DNA from: Heterostelium album PN500 | Lineage: Eukaryota; Evosea; Eumycetozoa; Acytosteliales; Acytosteliaceae | Length of the DNA stretch: 64,000 nt | Direction of reading: 5' to 3' | Assembly (NCBI RefSeq): GCF_000004825.1 | Contig: NW_008805076.1 | Coordinates: 558,001 to 622,000 of the forward strand | In this document: positions 36,526 through 46,198 of the stretch, in pieces | Position numbering within the stretch: the stretch's first letter is position 1 | How the letters are laid out: each line of letters starts with the position of its first letter | The notes under the pieces: generated by a model | The model's database searches: none | The model's input: only the letters and a program-made list of their open reading frames with translations | What the model was told of the DNA's origin: nothing | Translations under genes and position numbers: made by a program

Positions 36526-37659
36526 CATCATATACAATAAATATAGTAGCTGCATCTTTAAAGTATGAAGTTGTTATAGATCTAAATCTATGGTAGCAGG
36601 AAGTATCCCAAATTTGTAGTTTATATTCGAGTGATTCATGCTCGAACGTTCTAATTACATAATTATGACTGATTGTTGGATAAATGAGTGGATTGAATTT
36701 ATCATCTGTGAATCTAGACAACAATACAGACTATTCAATTGAATTAGTTATTATAATATTCAATTAGAAACTTTTCTATATTTAGTTTTATATTTACCTT
36801 TCCAACTCTTTAATCACCAATAAGTAACAATTTAAAATGATAATGGCGTTTTCCATTAGCGATGTTACTTGATAATTATCAAGTAATTGCAAAAGGTTGA
36901 AGTTGATTTAATTGAAAAAATTATGGATTGTTTTAATAAATATCATCATTATGCCAATAAATTCTAAACTACTATCATTATCATGATTTGCTTCTTGTTG
37001 TTGTTGTTGTTGTTGTTGTTGATTATATTGATGTTGATAAAGATCTACAATGTTGATAAATCGATTCAATTGATCAAGATATCTATGAATTAAGAGATGA
37101 AATCAATCAACATCTTGATCATTAATGATAACTCATCGATAACATTAATGATTGGTTTCTTTAGTTTATGTTCTTCGACAATTAAATATTGATGAAGTTG
37201 TTGAAGTGATTGCTTGTTGGAATCGTAGTTCCAAGATACCAATCAACCGACTACTGCTAACCGATGAATGAACACAATGTATATAAGCGCAAACAAAATA
37301 CCATCATCTTTAAACACATAAACTATTTATTTATTATAACATCATTTCTATACTACTACACTATGTCGTTACTACCACAGTTTAACGATGTCTCTAACAT
37401 TGCTGATTGTGTCTATGTTTTGTGATTCAATTTCATGAGATGAACTTTTAATCTTTAAAGATAAATTATTTAAAAGTGATTTGATTTCATCTGCATGATC
37501 ACAGTGGTGTGGTGCATGTGACTTTGTATGATCATTGGCACATCTATAACAAAATAATTGATTGCACTTTAAACATATATATTCAAACACCTTTTTATGT
37601 TCTGAACTTTCTAAATCAATGAAAATGCCATTATTATTATTATTATTCTTGTTATCCAT
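36510..37659 (-). pseudogene. B-box/Rab gene relic, copy B (with GTPase remnant)
   Basis: Starts MDNKN at 37659, with B-box blocks LESSEHKKVFEYICLKC and CYRCANDHTKSH. It is then broken by a solo LTR (37215-37399), a small inversion (37082-37120) and deletions. The GTPase part is recognisable near 36800-36860, where GGTGATTAAAGAGTTGGAAAG reads G-D-stop-R-V-G-K, a stop codon inside the P-loop. It continues at 36724-36510: LSRFTDDKF, LQIWDTSCYHRFRS, IFIVYDVTDE. Compared with the intact gene at 46199 the switch-II Gly is Cys. It proves that the B-box/Rab fusion predates the duplication. Confidence 0.85.
37215..37399. mobile_element. Solo LTR (185 bp) with 5-bp target duplication TTGCT
   Basis: The sequence interrupts the B-box/Rab relic exactly where copies A and the 46199 gene read GTGATTGCTGATTGTG. 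It begins TGTTGGA and ends TCTAACA (inverted TG..CA ends) and is flanked by TTGCT on both sides (37210-37214, 37400-37404). It contains a TATATAAG box at about 37280-37287. A TTGGAA/TTCCAA inverted repeat lies at its start. Size, ends and duplication are those of a solo LTR from a Ty1/copia or Ty3/gypsy element. It shows no similarity I can see to the chromovirus at 27411. Confidence 0.85.
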
Positions 37660-37670
37660 TTAAATATTTA

Positions 37671-37752
37671 TATCTCCTCCGATGTTTGGAATTTGACCCT
37701 TTATCTCAAGATCTTCTCTCGATGGTCTTGGTTGGTTTCCTGGTACATTCAT
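37671..37752 (-). pseudogene. Remnant of the small Ala/Gln-rich gene in copy B
   Basis: Reads MNVPGNQPRPSREDLE then diverges, matching the start of the gene at 25288-25605. It is cut after NIGGDI by a deletion that joins it to the upstream region of the B-box relic. Confidence 0.7.
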
Positions 37753-38396
37753 CCTTTTCTTCTTATTTATCTATTAAAAATATTGAAAGTTTGTTATATA
37801 AAATAACGTAAAATTTTATCTTTAAATACCCAAGCAGAAGACATTTGAGGAATTCAAAAAAAATAAATATTAAATTATTGCAAATAATATTATATATTCG
37901 ATGAATTTAGTTAACCACGTTGTTAGTTTTGTTACAAGTTCTTCAAAATAAATTAAAGAACCTAGGAAATCAATTTAAAATTCAGTAGAGATTTAGTTCT
38001 GAATAAATAGTTGAACTCAATAATACCTCAACACTTCTATTTCTAGAAAGTATTATTATAATATTTTGTAACTTTTTAAAAACAACAAAATCGAAACAAC
38101 TGAGGCTCAATGATATCACCTTTATTCCTCTTTTAGAAGTTGAAATGGGCATTTATAAATGATCATATATTGTTATGTGCTATTTCATTTTTCAGGTTGG
38201 TTTTTGTGTTTGCACAGCTTTTTTGAATATACTATTTTTTCAAAAAGCACAAAAAAAACAAAAAATCTAAAAAAATTACTGAACCACGTGGTTCATTGGG
38301 TTTTTTTTTACTTTTGGCAATTGTATGAATATTTTAAAAAGTAATAAATTAACAAATTTTATTTAATTGTATTAAATACTTAGTTCACCTTCTACC

Positions 38397-38738
38397 TCAG
38401 CCTCTTCTTCTTCCTCCTCTTCCTCTAGTTGCATTATTGTTTAATACCTCTTCTTCTTCTTGATGATCTATATGTTGATGAGGAGGTTGTTGAAGAGGTT
38501 GTTGAGGAGGTTGTTGAAGAGGTTGTTGAAGAGGTTGCTGTGGTACAGCTTGACCGGTTAATTGTGGGAGAAACTGAGCCATCATCGCCATGATTGCTTG
38601 TTGTGGATTTGCAGGACTCACCTCATTGGTTTTTGTTTTGAGAACACCAAATCCGTTTATAAAACAGTCATGTTCTACTCTTCTAGGATCTGAGTAAATG
38701 TCATGATTGTAGAATATTATTGATTTTTCGTTGACTAT
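38397..38738 (-). other. Gln/Pro-rich reading frame ending RGRGGRRRG, status uncertain
   Basis: A frame open from 38738 to the stop at 38397 without a convincing start. It reads ...FYNHDIYSDPRRVEHDCFIN..., then a PQQPLQQPLQQPPQQ low-complexity run, then acidic QEEEEV and a basic RGRGGRRRG tail. The upstream part is better conserved in style than chance AT-rich frames. This stretch is missing from copy A. It could be an exon of a decayed gene or a retro-inserted fragment; I do not recognise it. Confidence 0.3.
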
Positions 38739-39030
38739 TCAATTGAATATCTTCATTATTATTCACTTTATCATTCATGAAACTTTTCATTTTAACTTAT
38801 CTATAATAGAAAAATAGATATTTTCTATTGTTTAATGTCTCTATGCGAAGTTTTAAATGTTAATTGAGTTTTGCAATTATCTTATATAAATATTTTCATT
38901 CCAGGATCAATGTGTCTCTAAAATAACAAAATAAAAATATCATTTTTTAAAACTAAAGCTAAATCAAATTAAGATTATTGTTTTTTTTTTTTTTGTAGGT
39001 TGGTATATATCGGATCATAATAAGTTTTAT

Positions 39031-40893
39031 TCAAAAGCAAACACCAGCATTTGCGTTTATGTCTACGTCGTTAGTCTCTGTTAATAGTTGAATCCAAGAA
39101 TTGGTTTTCAGAGAGAAGCAATGATTACCATACTTTGTACTGCCAATAAAGTAGATGGACGGATCGTTTTCGTTCGAGACGTAAATCAGTGGTCTTCTGG
39201 TGTCTGGATACTTTGGTATGGAAGGTGAGCGTAATGATGTAGTGCTTTTCGTTGGGATTGTTATCTTTAGGAAGTTACCATTGCTAACCAACAGATAGAT
39301 ACTATCGATACCATCGAAACAACAGCCAATGGTCTTTCCAAACAACGGTAGTTCATTTATGTACATCTCCAACTTGTTGGTGGCACAATCGTATTGCAGT
39401 ATCGATTTGAATTCACCAAACTGTCCGTGACCCGATATAGTGAATCCACCGAGAAAATAAACCTTGCCATCCAAGTAGCAACTGAAAGCACCGTGTCGCT
39501 GCTGATCCAAATCCAACAGCTTCTTGAATTCCTTTGTATCCAAATCGTACGAATCCAACGACAATATATTTCCTTTATCCGAACGACCACCCAATAAATA
39601 TATAGTTTTATCACCATCATAACAAGTTGAAACACATTTACTTCCCTGTTTTTGTAATAAACAAATTTAAAAGATTAGTTGTTATTTAGTGTTTAAATAA
39701 TATAGTTACAAACTTACTTGAATAATATCATTTCTCTTCAAAGGTTCACATGCAATATATTGCATTGTTTTCGGTGAGAAAATTGTGTAGGTAGCAATGC
39801 TTTTGTCTCCGCCGAATATGTAGATGTTGTTTCTGGCGTAGACAACAGAGTTGATAGCTTGATCTCGTTTGGCTGCTTCGGTGACACACTTTACCCACTT
39901 TTTGCTCTCCAGGTTCATTGTGAATGCACCATTGCCACCCAGTGTAAATAGTTCGGTTTTCGCTACTCTCGCTGTATCTTTCAGCCTGTACAGTGTTGTC
40001 AGCTTCTTTTTGATTTCATTGACCTCCCTGCTATCGAATGATACCTCGTAGTTGATCGGTTTCGGTGCACTCTCGATCTTGAATGACTGCTTGTACTCCT
40101 TGAACTGCGAATTCAGCGATGCTTCTCTCTCCATCTCGTCCAACTTGAACAACGTCTTTTTGTTCTTCTTTAAAAATGATTCCAAACTATCGCTCTCTTG
40201 AATTTTACTTTGAACCGTATTGATATTCGTCAGATAATCGTTATTATAATAGCTATCCATTTGATCTTCTTCATCTTCATCTTCATCTCCTTCATCTTTC
40301 TCGTTATTATTATTAGTATTATTATTATTGTTATCTTGTTGTTCTATTTGTTCTTGTTCTAATGTTTCTTCATGTTTACGTTTGTTTCCTAGTAACACTG
40401 GTGTTGTTGTGTTTGAATCTGGTGTGGTGTCTGTAGCTGCAGCTGCACCGTCCAACTCTGACGACTCTGTTGACTTTGACTTGTTGCTGTTTCTCTTGTT
40501 GATATTCAATATGAGGTTGTTGATTGTTTTCAACTCTTTTATTGCCGAGAGTATCTGATCTTCGGATTTCTCACGTTCTACTTTCAGTGGTTGTTTGTTG
40601 TTCTCCTCTTCGACACGCAGCAGTTCGTGCAAGTCACGGTAATGCCACTCGATGATCTTATTGTTTTTCTCGAGGTGATCCAACATCTTGCTATTCTCTT
40701 TGATTACATCCCAGAGGTGTACCATTCTCTTGCCGTACTGTCCTTCTTCATTCTTGAGTACTTCGTCAAACGATTGCTTCTCGTGTTCACGATGCATAAA
40801 GTCGTTACAACACACCTCACAAATGAGATCACCACATTTCTTACAATAGAAATCCAGACTCATACCATGAATTATACAATTTTCATTATTCAT
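39031..40893 (-). CDS. B-box zinc finger / kelch-repeat protein
   Basis: Two exons, 40893-39718 and 39645-39031, giving 596 aa. The N-terminal B-box is CIIHGMSLDFYCKKCGDLIC-EVCCNDFMHREHE (Cys/His spacing of a B-box 2 finger). A helical coiled-coil region follows (about 60-140), then an Asn/Asp/Glu low-complexity segment (about 190-220). Kelch-type beta-propeller blades fill the C-terminal half: IYIFGG, IYLLGG and VYFLGG are the GG signatures. The layout is like TRIM/kelch proteins without a RING, so a substrate adaptor or scaffold is plausible. No RING means ligase activity is not supported. Copy A at 26518 is a truncated duplicate. It diverges from the ankyrin gene at 41364. Confidence 0.88.
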
Positions 40894-41363
40894 TATAATT
40901 TATTCTATATATGTATATGTTTATATTATCTATTCTAATTAAGTTATATGCAAAAATATTTAAAATTTCAAATTTTTTTTATCCGGATAAAACTATTCTT
41001 TTTCCCTCCTTTTTTCCTAAATTAGTCTATTGAGATATTTATATAGTTACATACTAAATTAAATATATATTATTTTTTTAAAAATCTCTGACTTGTCTAA
41101 AACTATTTTAAACAAAAAACAAAGTTTATTTATAATTAAAGTTTATTTTTAATATTCCAAAGATCTTGATTAGTAATCAAACTTACATTTTCATTAAATA
41201 AATAATTTAAATAAAAAAAGAAATTATTGATTAAAAAATAAAAATGACAAAAGATTATTATTGATCAAGCAAATATCTGAAAAAAAAACGTTTTGGATTT
41301 ACAATGTTTCATTAAATGTCACACGATTTTTTTTTTGTTAGAATGATCATAAATAATAAATAA
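40894..41363. other. Shared upstream region of two divergent genes
   Basis: 470 bp, very AT-rich with T and A runs. It must contain the promoters of the kelch gene (minus) and the ankyrin-like gene (plus). No specific element recognised. Confidence 0.5.
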
Positions 41364-43244
41364 ATGAATAATACTCATGATTCAATTATCATTTCAGTTC
41401 TTGGAAATAAGGTACTCTTAAAACATATCATTTCCTTTCAAAAAGAACAAAGAGATATTCATATCTCGTTAGGTGAAATCAAAGGAGCTCTTCATCTCTA
41501 TAAACACTTCAATGACACACAAACAATCATTGATTACGGATATCATAGCTTACTCAGTGATCGTATCAAGTCAGGTCATCATCTTCGATTCAATGCATCA
41601 TCAGCAGAATCACTATGTAGAAAGGTTACTGATATCGATATCTTCACAACCGTCTACAATGACAAGAGAATATATTTCACCAATCCCAAACTTTTGTTGA
41701 CAGCGATTCAGTTTGGAAATTTAACAGCGTTGATTACTCTTTTGAAACAAGTATATCCCGTTGACCTTGCCAATCACTACACCATCGATGATCTCATTGA
41801 TAAAGCAGTGACCTCTTATCAATATGACATTGCCAAGTTTCTCATTGATGAATTCTGTAGCAGCAACAACAACAACAACAATGAAGAATCTTCAGAGAGT
41901 ATTCCAACTTTAAAAGAAAGATTTCAAGATAGAGCCAAACAAATCTTTGAAAATCCAAACATTCAAGGTTTACCTTTTACCAATTTGATTTTCTTGTCTG
42001 CAAGCACTCTTGATGGTATCGAGTTGATTCTTCAGCAATTTAAAATCTATTTCCCTAGTGTACAAGAACTCCAATTCGATGTTGACCAATACTTCTCTAA
42101 TGCTGTAAATGACAACAGCTATCCTATGACCAAGTGGATTCAACAACTATATTGTCTTTGTAAAGTTTACGGATTGATTGAAAGTGTCGATCAGTTCCAT
42201 CGTCAATGTGATGAATTACTTCAACGTTCGATATCCAAAAGTAATGAAATCATCGAGAATTATAAGACCGTTACAGCTACTTTGGTTGACAACATTGTCA
42301 AGCCAGACCTTCAAACAATGAATAACTTTGTTCAGTTGACAATGTTAATCAAATTATGTAACGATGGTAACTTTCCAATCGTGGAAACACATGACATCAA
42401 GCACATTCTCCAACGTTCAACCAGTCATGCTTATATCATTCCATTCCTGCTTGATATTGTTCTAGAATCCAAAACTTTTAACATTATACTTCAAGACTTA
42501 CTTGATAGTTCACCGTCATTTGATGGTGTCATTATTGGTTGCCTTTACAATCTTCCTTCCGGTCTTTGGTCACAAACTGTTTATCTCCTTCAATTTTCTC
42601 ATTGGATTAGACAAATCAAGATTGCAATAATCAAAGGCGATCTTCTCAAACTCAAAACATTACTTTCGGATTCAAATTTCAACATTGGAGCAGACCAATC
42701 CAGCATGAGTGTTCTCATTAAATTAGCCATAGACAATGAGAAGATAAACATCTTTGAATATCTCATTGTTGAAAAAGGTGCTGTCGACAAAAATATTTGG
42801 AAAACGATTGGTGTTATTGGTAACAGTTCATTTTTACAACTTTTATGCAAATCACCACCAAACAATGATTTTAACTCTTTGAAGAAGATGTTTAAGTTGG
42901 TACATAAAGAAGCTATCTCAAGCGATTTGATAGATCCAATCCGATATATCTTTGACCAGTACGAAGAGTATGAAAAGATGTATTGGTATGACGCAATCAA
43001 TTCAGGTAGCATTGAAATGATTGGTCTTTACTTGAATCGATTCAGGCACAATGAAGAGCTTATACTCTCCCACATTAAAACAGCTATCGAACATGGCCAA
43101 ATAGAGATCTATCAATTATTGGTTGACAATCTTAAAGGTACTTTGATAAATGATAGGTTGACACCAAATATCGAACCTGAATCTCAAGAGGATGAGCTAT
43201 ATCCAATGTATCTCTACCGATTGAAACACGAATCAATCAATTAA
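41364..43244 (+). CDS. Ankyrin-like repeat protein
   Basis: Single exon of 626 aa starting at ATG 41364. The N-terminus (DSIIISVLGNKVLLKHIISFQ) is typical of the dictyostelid family whose first helices precede a chain of degenerate ankyrin units. Units are seen as helix pairs of about 30 residues, for example LLLTAIQFGNLTALITLLKQ, DIAKFLIDEF, LIKLAIDNEKINIFEYLI and HIKTAIEHGQIEIYQLLVDN. A short Asn run lies near residue 172. No membrane segment or catalytic motif. Probably a protein-interaction scaffold; expanded families of this kind are common in dictyostelids. Confidence 0.82.
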   Translation: MNNTHDSIIISVLGNKVLLKHIISFQKEQRDIHISLGEIKGALHLYKHFNDTQTIIDYGYHSLLSDRIKSGHHLRFNASSAESLCRKVTDIDIFTTVYNDKRIYFTNPKLLLTAIQFGNLTALITLLKQVYPVDLANHYTIDDLIDKAVTSYQYDIAKFLIDEFCSSNNNNNNEESSESIPTLKERFQDRAKQIFENPNIQGLPFTNLIFLSASTLDGIELILQQFKIYFPSVQELQFDVDQYFSNAVNDNSYPMTKWIQQLYCLCKVYGLIESVDQFHRQCDELLQRSISKSNEIIENYKTVTATLVDNIVKPDLQTMNNFVQLTMLIKLCNDGNFPIVETHDIKHILQRSTSHAYIIPFLLDIVLESKTFNIILQDLLDSSPSFDGVIIGCLYNLPSGLWSQTVYLLQFSHWIRQIKIAIIKGDLLKLKTLLSDSNFNIGADQSSMSVLIKLAIDNEKINIFEYLIVEKGAVDKNIWKTIGVIGNSSFLQLLCKSPPNNDFNSLKKMFKLVHKEAISSDLIDPIRYIFDQYEEYEKMYWYDAINSGSIEMIGLYLNRFRHNEELILSHIKTAIEHGQIEIYQLLVDNLKGTLINDRLTPNIEPESQEDELYPMYLYRLKHESIN

Positions 43245-43530
43245 GACAAATCATAACCGGTCACCACAAAAAATAAAATAAATAAACAAAAACACAATAA
43301 ATATTTAGATATTTTCCACAAACCCACAAAAACATTAACTATATTTTTAATTAATGGTTTTTTCAAATTTGAGTGAGTTCAAGTTAGTTAGTGGCACGTT
43401 TACTAACTTACCCCTTCAGTGAGTTCGTTACTTTTCAGTGAGCAAAAAAAATGAAAATAATTGCAAATATTTTCATTTTATTGAGATTTTAGAAAAAAAT
43501 TGAGTTAATTAATAAAATTATTTATTAAAT

Positions 43531-45988
43531 ATGGATAATTTATTACTATTATCTAAATTAAATAGTATAAAAGATAAATCAGGTGAGGATTTGAAGCAAA
43601 ACACACTTTATAGTGATTTTAAACAGTTTTTTACAAAAAAGAGCGAAAAAAACAAAAATATTTGTTTCTTTTGTAAAAAGAGTGCACAGCAGATACAGCC
43701 CAGCATTGCAGAGAGCACTTGAATACAAAAAGCTGCAAATTGGCACAACAATCACTATTACCAAATAAACTCACAACAAACTCAGACTATTTATGTTGTA
43801 GATATATAGTAATGTCAAATATTCCATTTTCAACTTTGGAGAACACAGAGTTCAAAGAGTTTCTTCAGTCGTTAAACTATTCACCTCCCTCAAGGTATAA
43901 GTTTAAGGAAACGTATCTTCCTGGCCTCATGAAAGATCTTACGAATGTGATGAAGTATCAATTAGATCGTGCAGATTGGGTGGCAATAACAACAGATGGT
44001 TGGACTAACAATCAGAATGACAAGTTCACCACAGTCACAGCGCACTTCTTGGATAAAGATTTTCAATATGTGTCTTTTGTATTGGACTTTATTGCATCGG
44101 AACTTTCGGATACATCAGAGAATCTCTCAAACCAACTAGTGAAATGCCTTGAGTCATGGAATATTAAAGACAAGGTAATAGCTGCGGTCACTGATAATGC
44201 TAGGAATGTCACTAAAGCTATAAACATTTCCAACATTAAGTCCTATAGATGCTTATCTCATACTTTACAACTTATTGTTAGTGACTGTATAGATATTGGC
44301 AAACCACCTACGGAAGATGAAATTCAACTGTCGGTTTCTGCCAATGCGGAAAGTGATCACGCAGTGGAGCAAGACACCACACAACCACAATCAACAGTCA
44401 ATAGCTCAAATGGATTGTCGGTTTTGTCTCATGAAACTTCGACTACCACCAGTACAAATAAAAAAAAAAAACTATCCACAACTACAAATCTGTCAAGAAA
44501 GAAACAAAAGTCATCTCAACCACCAACAAAAGATCTCATGGAAATGGCCACCACCGACCAGGATATCAGTATTCAAGCTCAACTATCAATTAAAACAATA
44601 AATCCTGAGTCATCCCTTAGTGTCAGGAATGTTTTAAGAAAAGTAAGAATTGTTGTTTATAAGATTAAATTTAGTAAGCCACATAGCACGAATTTAAAGA
44701 ACATTCTGAGTGCAGTCCCATCTAATAGCAATAGCAATAACAATAGCAATAACAATAACAATAACAATAACAATAACAATAACAATAACAATAACAATAA
44801 CAATAGCAATAGTGATAGCAATAGCAATTCGCGTCCGAAGCAAAGTCTAGGTTTTCGTTTAAAATACTACTCTCCAACCAGATGGTGTTCTCTTTACAAT
44901 ATGGTTCAAAAATTCATGAAGTATTATAAAGCTATTGAATTGTTAGCTGAACCCGCTTTTGCTTTTTCAAAAGATGAACTGGATGTAAGTATACACACTC
45001 ACGGTGTAATCATTTTGAAAATATTAATAAATTAATAAACCTTTTTTAATAGGTACTAGACGATTATATACTATTACTAGAGCCATTTGAATCAGCCACC
45101 ATGTACCTGGCACCAACAAATAGGATCACTATCGACAGTGTACTTCCAATGCTTGACACCATTCCACTTGCGTTACAGAGTAAGATAGCAATGCTAAAGA
45201 CATCTCAAGGTAAAACATTAATGGAGCAATTGCAATCTTCTCTCAAAAAAAGAAAGGATGAGTTGCTTGCTTCAGTACCTGATTTAGTCTTGCCGTTATT
45301 ATTCTCTCCATTATACAAGTCCCATTTAAAGATCATATGGGACAATACCGTAACAGTTGCCCCAGAGGTTCAAAATCCAGAGACCAAACGCCGTGCTGGC
45401 CGACCAACAAAAACACCATCTATATCTACTGTACCGATCAAAGCTACCGATGATAACAAGATTGAACTAACATTAACCGATAAACAATTGAACATATTTA
45501 TCAATGATATCAAGTCTAAAGTAACAGTCAATGAAACATTACCAAATACAACACCTACTACAACAACATCACCCGCTAAAGTCACACCTCAAATAGATTT
45601 ATCACCAGTGTCATTTAATCCATTTTATAGATATAGTAAAGATCCACAACCAATAGAGCTTAATGTAGATATACTCAAGAAGCAATTAATGGATTTCCAC
45701 AATTATCAGTATGTAACTGAAGAAGAAGAGAGACTAGGCAAATATTCTAATCCTGCAATTTTCTGGTCGCAAAATAATCACCTATTTCCCTATGTTGCTC
45801 AACTTGCTCGCAAATATATGTGTGTTCCTGCTTCTTCTGTGCCTTCTGAATCTGTATTCTCTAAAGCTAATTATATATTTTCCGAAAGAAGACAATCAAT
45901 GCTAAGTAGTACATTAAGAGATTGTGTCTTATTGTATTGCAACAAATCTTTATTTACAAATGCCAACAACAATAATAACAACAAATAA
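43531..45988 (+). CDS. hAT-family transposase, copy 2 (one N-terminal frameshift)
   Basis: Starts at ATG 43531. The BED zinc finger (ICFFCKK ... HCREHLNTKSC) is split by a single-base frameshift near 43680. After that the frame is open to 44984, an intron spans 44985-45052 (68 bp, GTAAGT..ATAG), and exon 2 runs 45053-45988. hAT blocks: VAITTDGWTNN (catalytic Asp), YRCLSHTLQLIVSD, KYYSPTRWCSLYNMV, and the dimerisation block IFWSQNNHLFPYVAQLARKY then PASSVPSESVFSKA. A long Asn/Ser tract (about 44720-44830) has expanded inside the core. Apart from the N-terminal indel it is complete, so it may be recently active. Reliable terminal inverted repeats were not found; AGTGAGTT-like words near 43370 and 46125 are suggestive only. 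Confidence 0.85.
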
Positions 45989-46198
45989 ATTATTTACAAA
46001 TGATATTAACAAATAAACTAGTCATTGCTTCAAATATAATTTTTTAATATGAACTAACTGAAAAAGTAACCAAAACTAACTAACGTGCAGTTTGGCTGAG
46101 AATTCGTGGGAACGAAAAATTAACTCACCAGTGAGTATTTTAACTTATTTTTCAAAAAACCAGCAGATCACCCATCTCGATTTATTTTTATTTAAAAA

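Larger units (their letters stand above)
36943..39786 (-). repeat. Segmental duplication, copy B
   Basis: Partner of 24380-27279 in the same orientation, about 12.5 kb away. Unlike copy A it retains the full kelch gene and the GTPase remnant of the B-box/Rab relic, but has lost most of the small Ala/Gln-rich gene. Confidence 0.85.

Noticed and set aside
5213-45052. Four introns of exactly 68 bp (two in the DOCK gene, one in each hAT copy)
   Set aside because: Short introns of similar size are normal in dictyostelids, the sequences are not related to each other, and other introns in the window differ in length. Taken as coincidence.
43370-46130. Terminal inverted repeats for hAT copy 2
   Set aside because: AGTGAGTT/AACTCACC words occur at both sides but do not extend into a proper repeat with 8-bp duplication.
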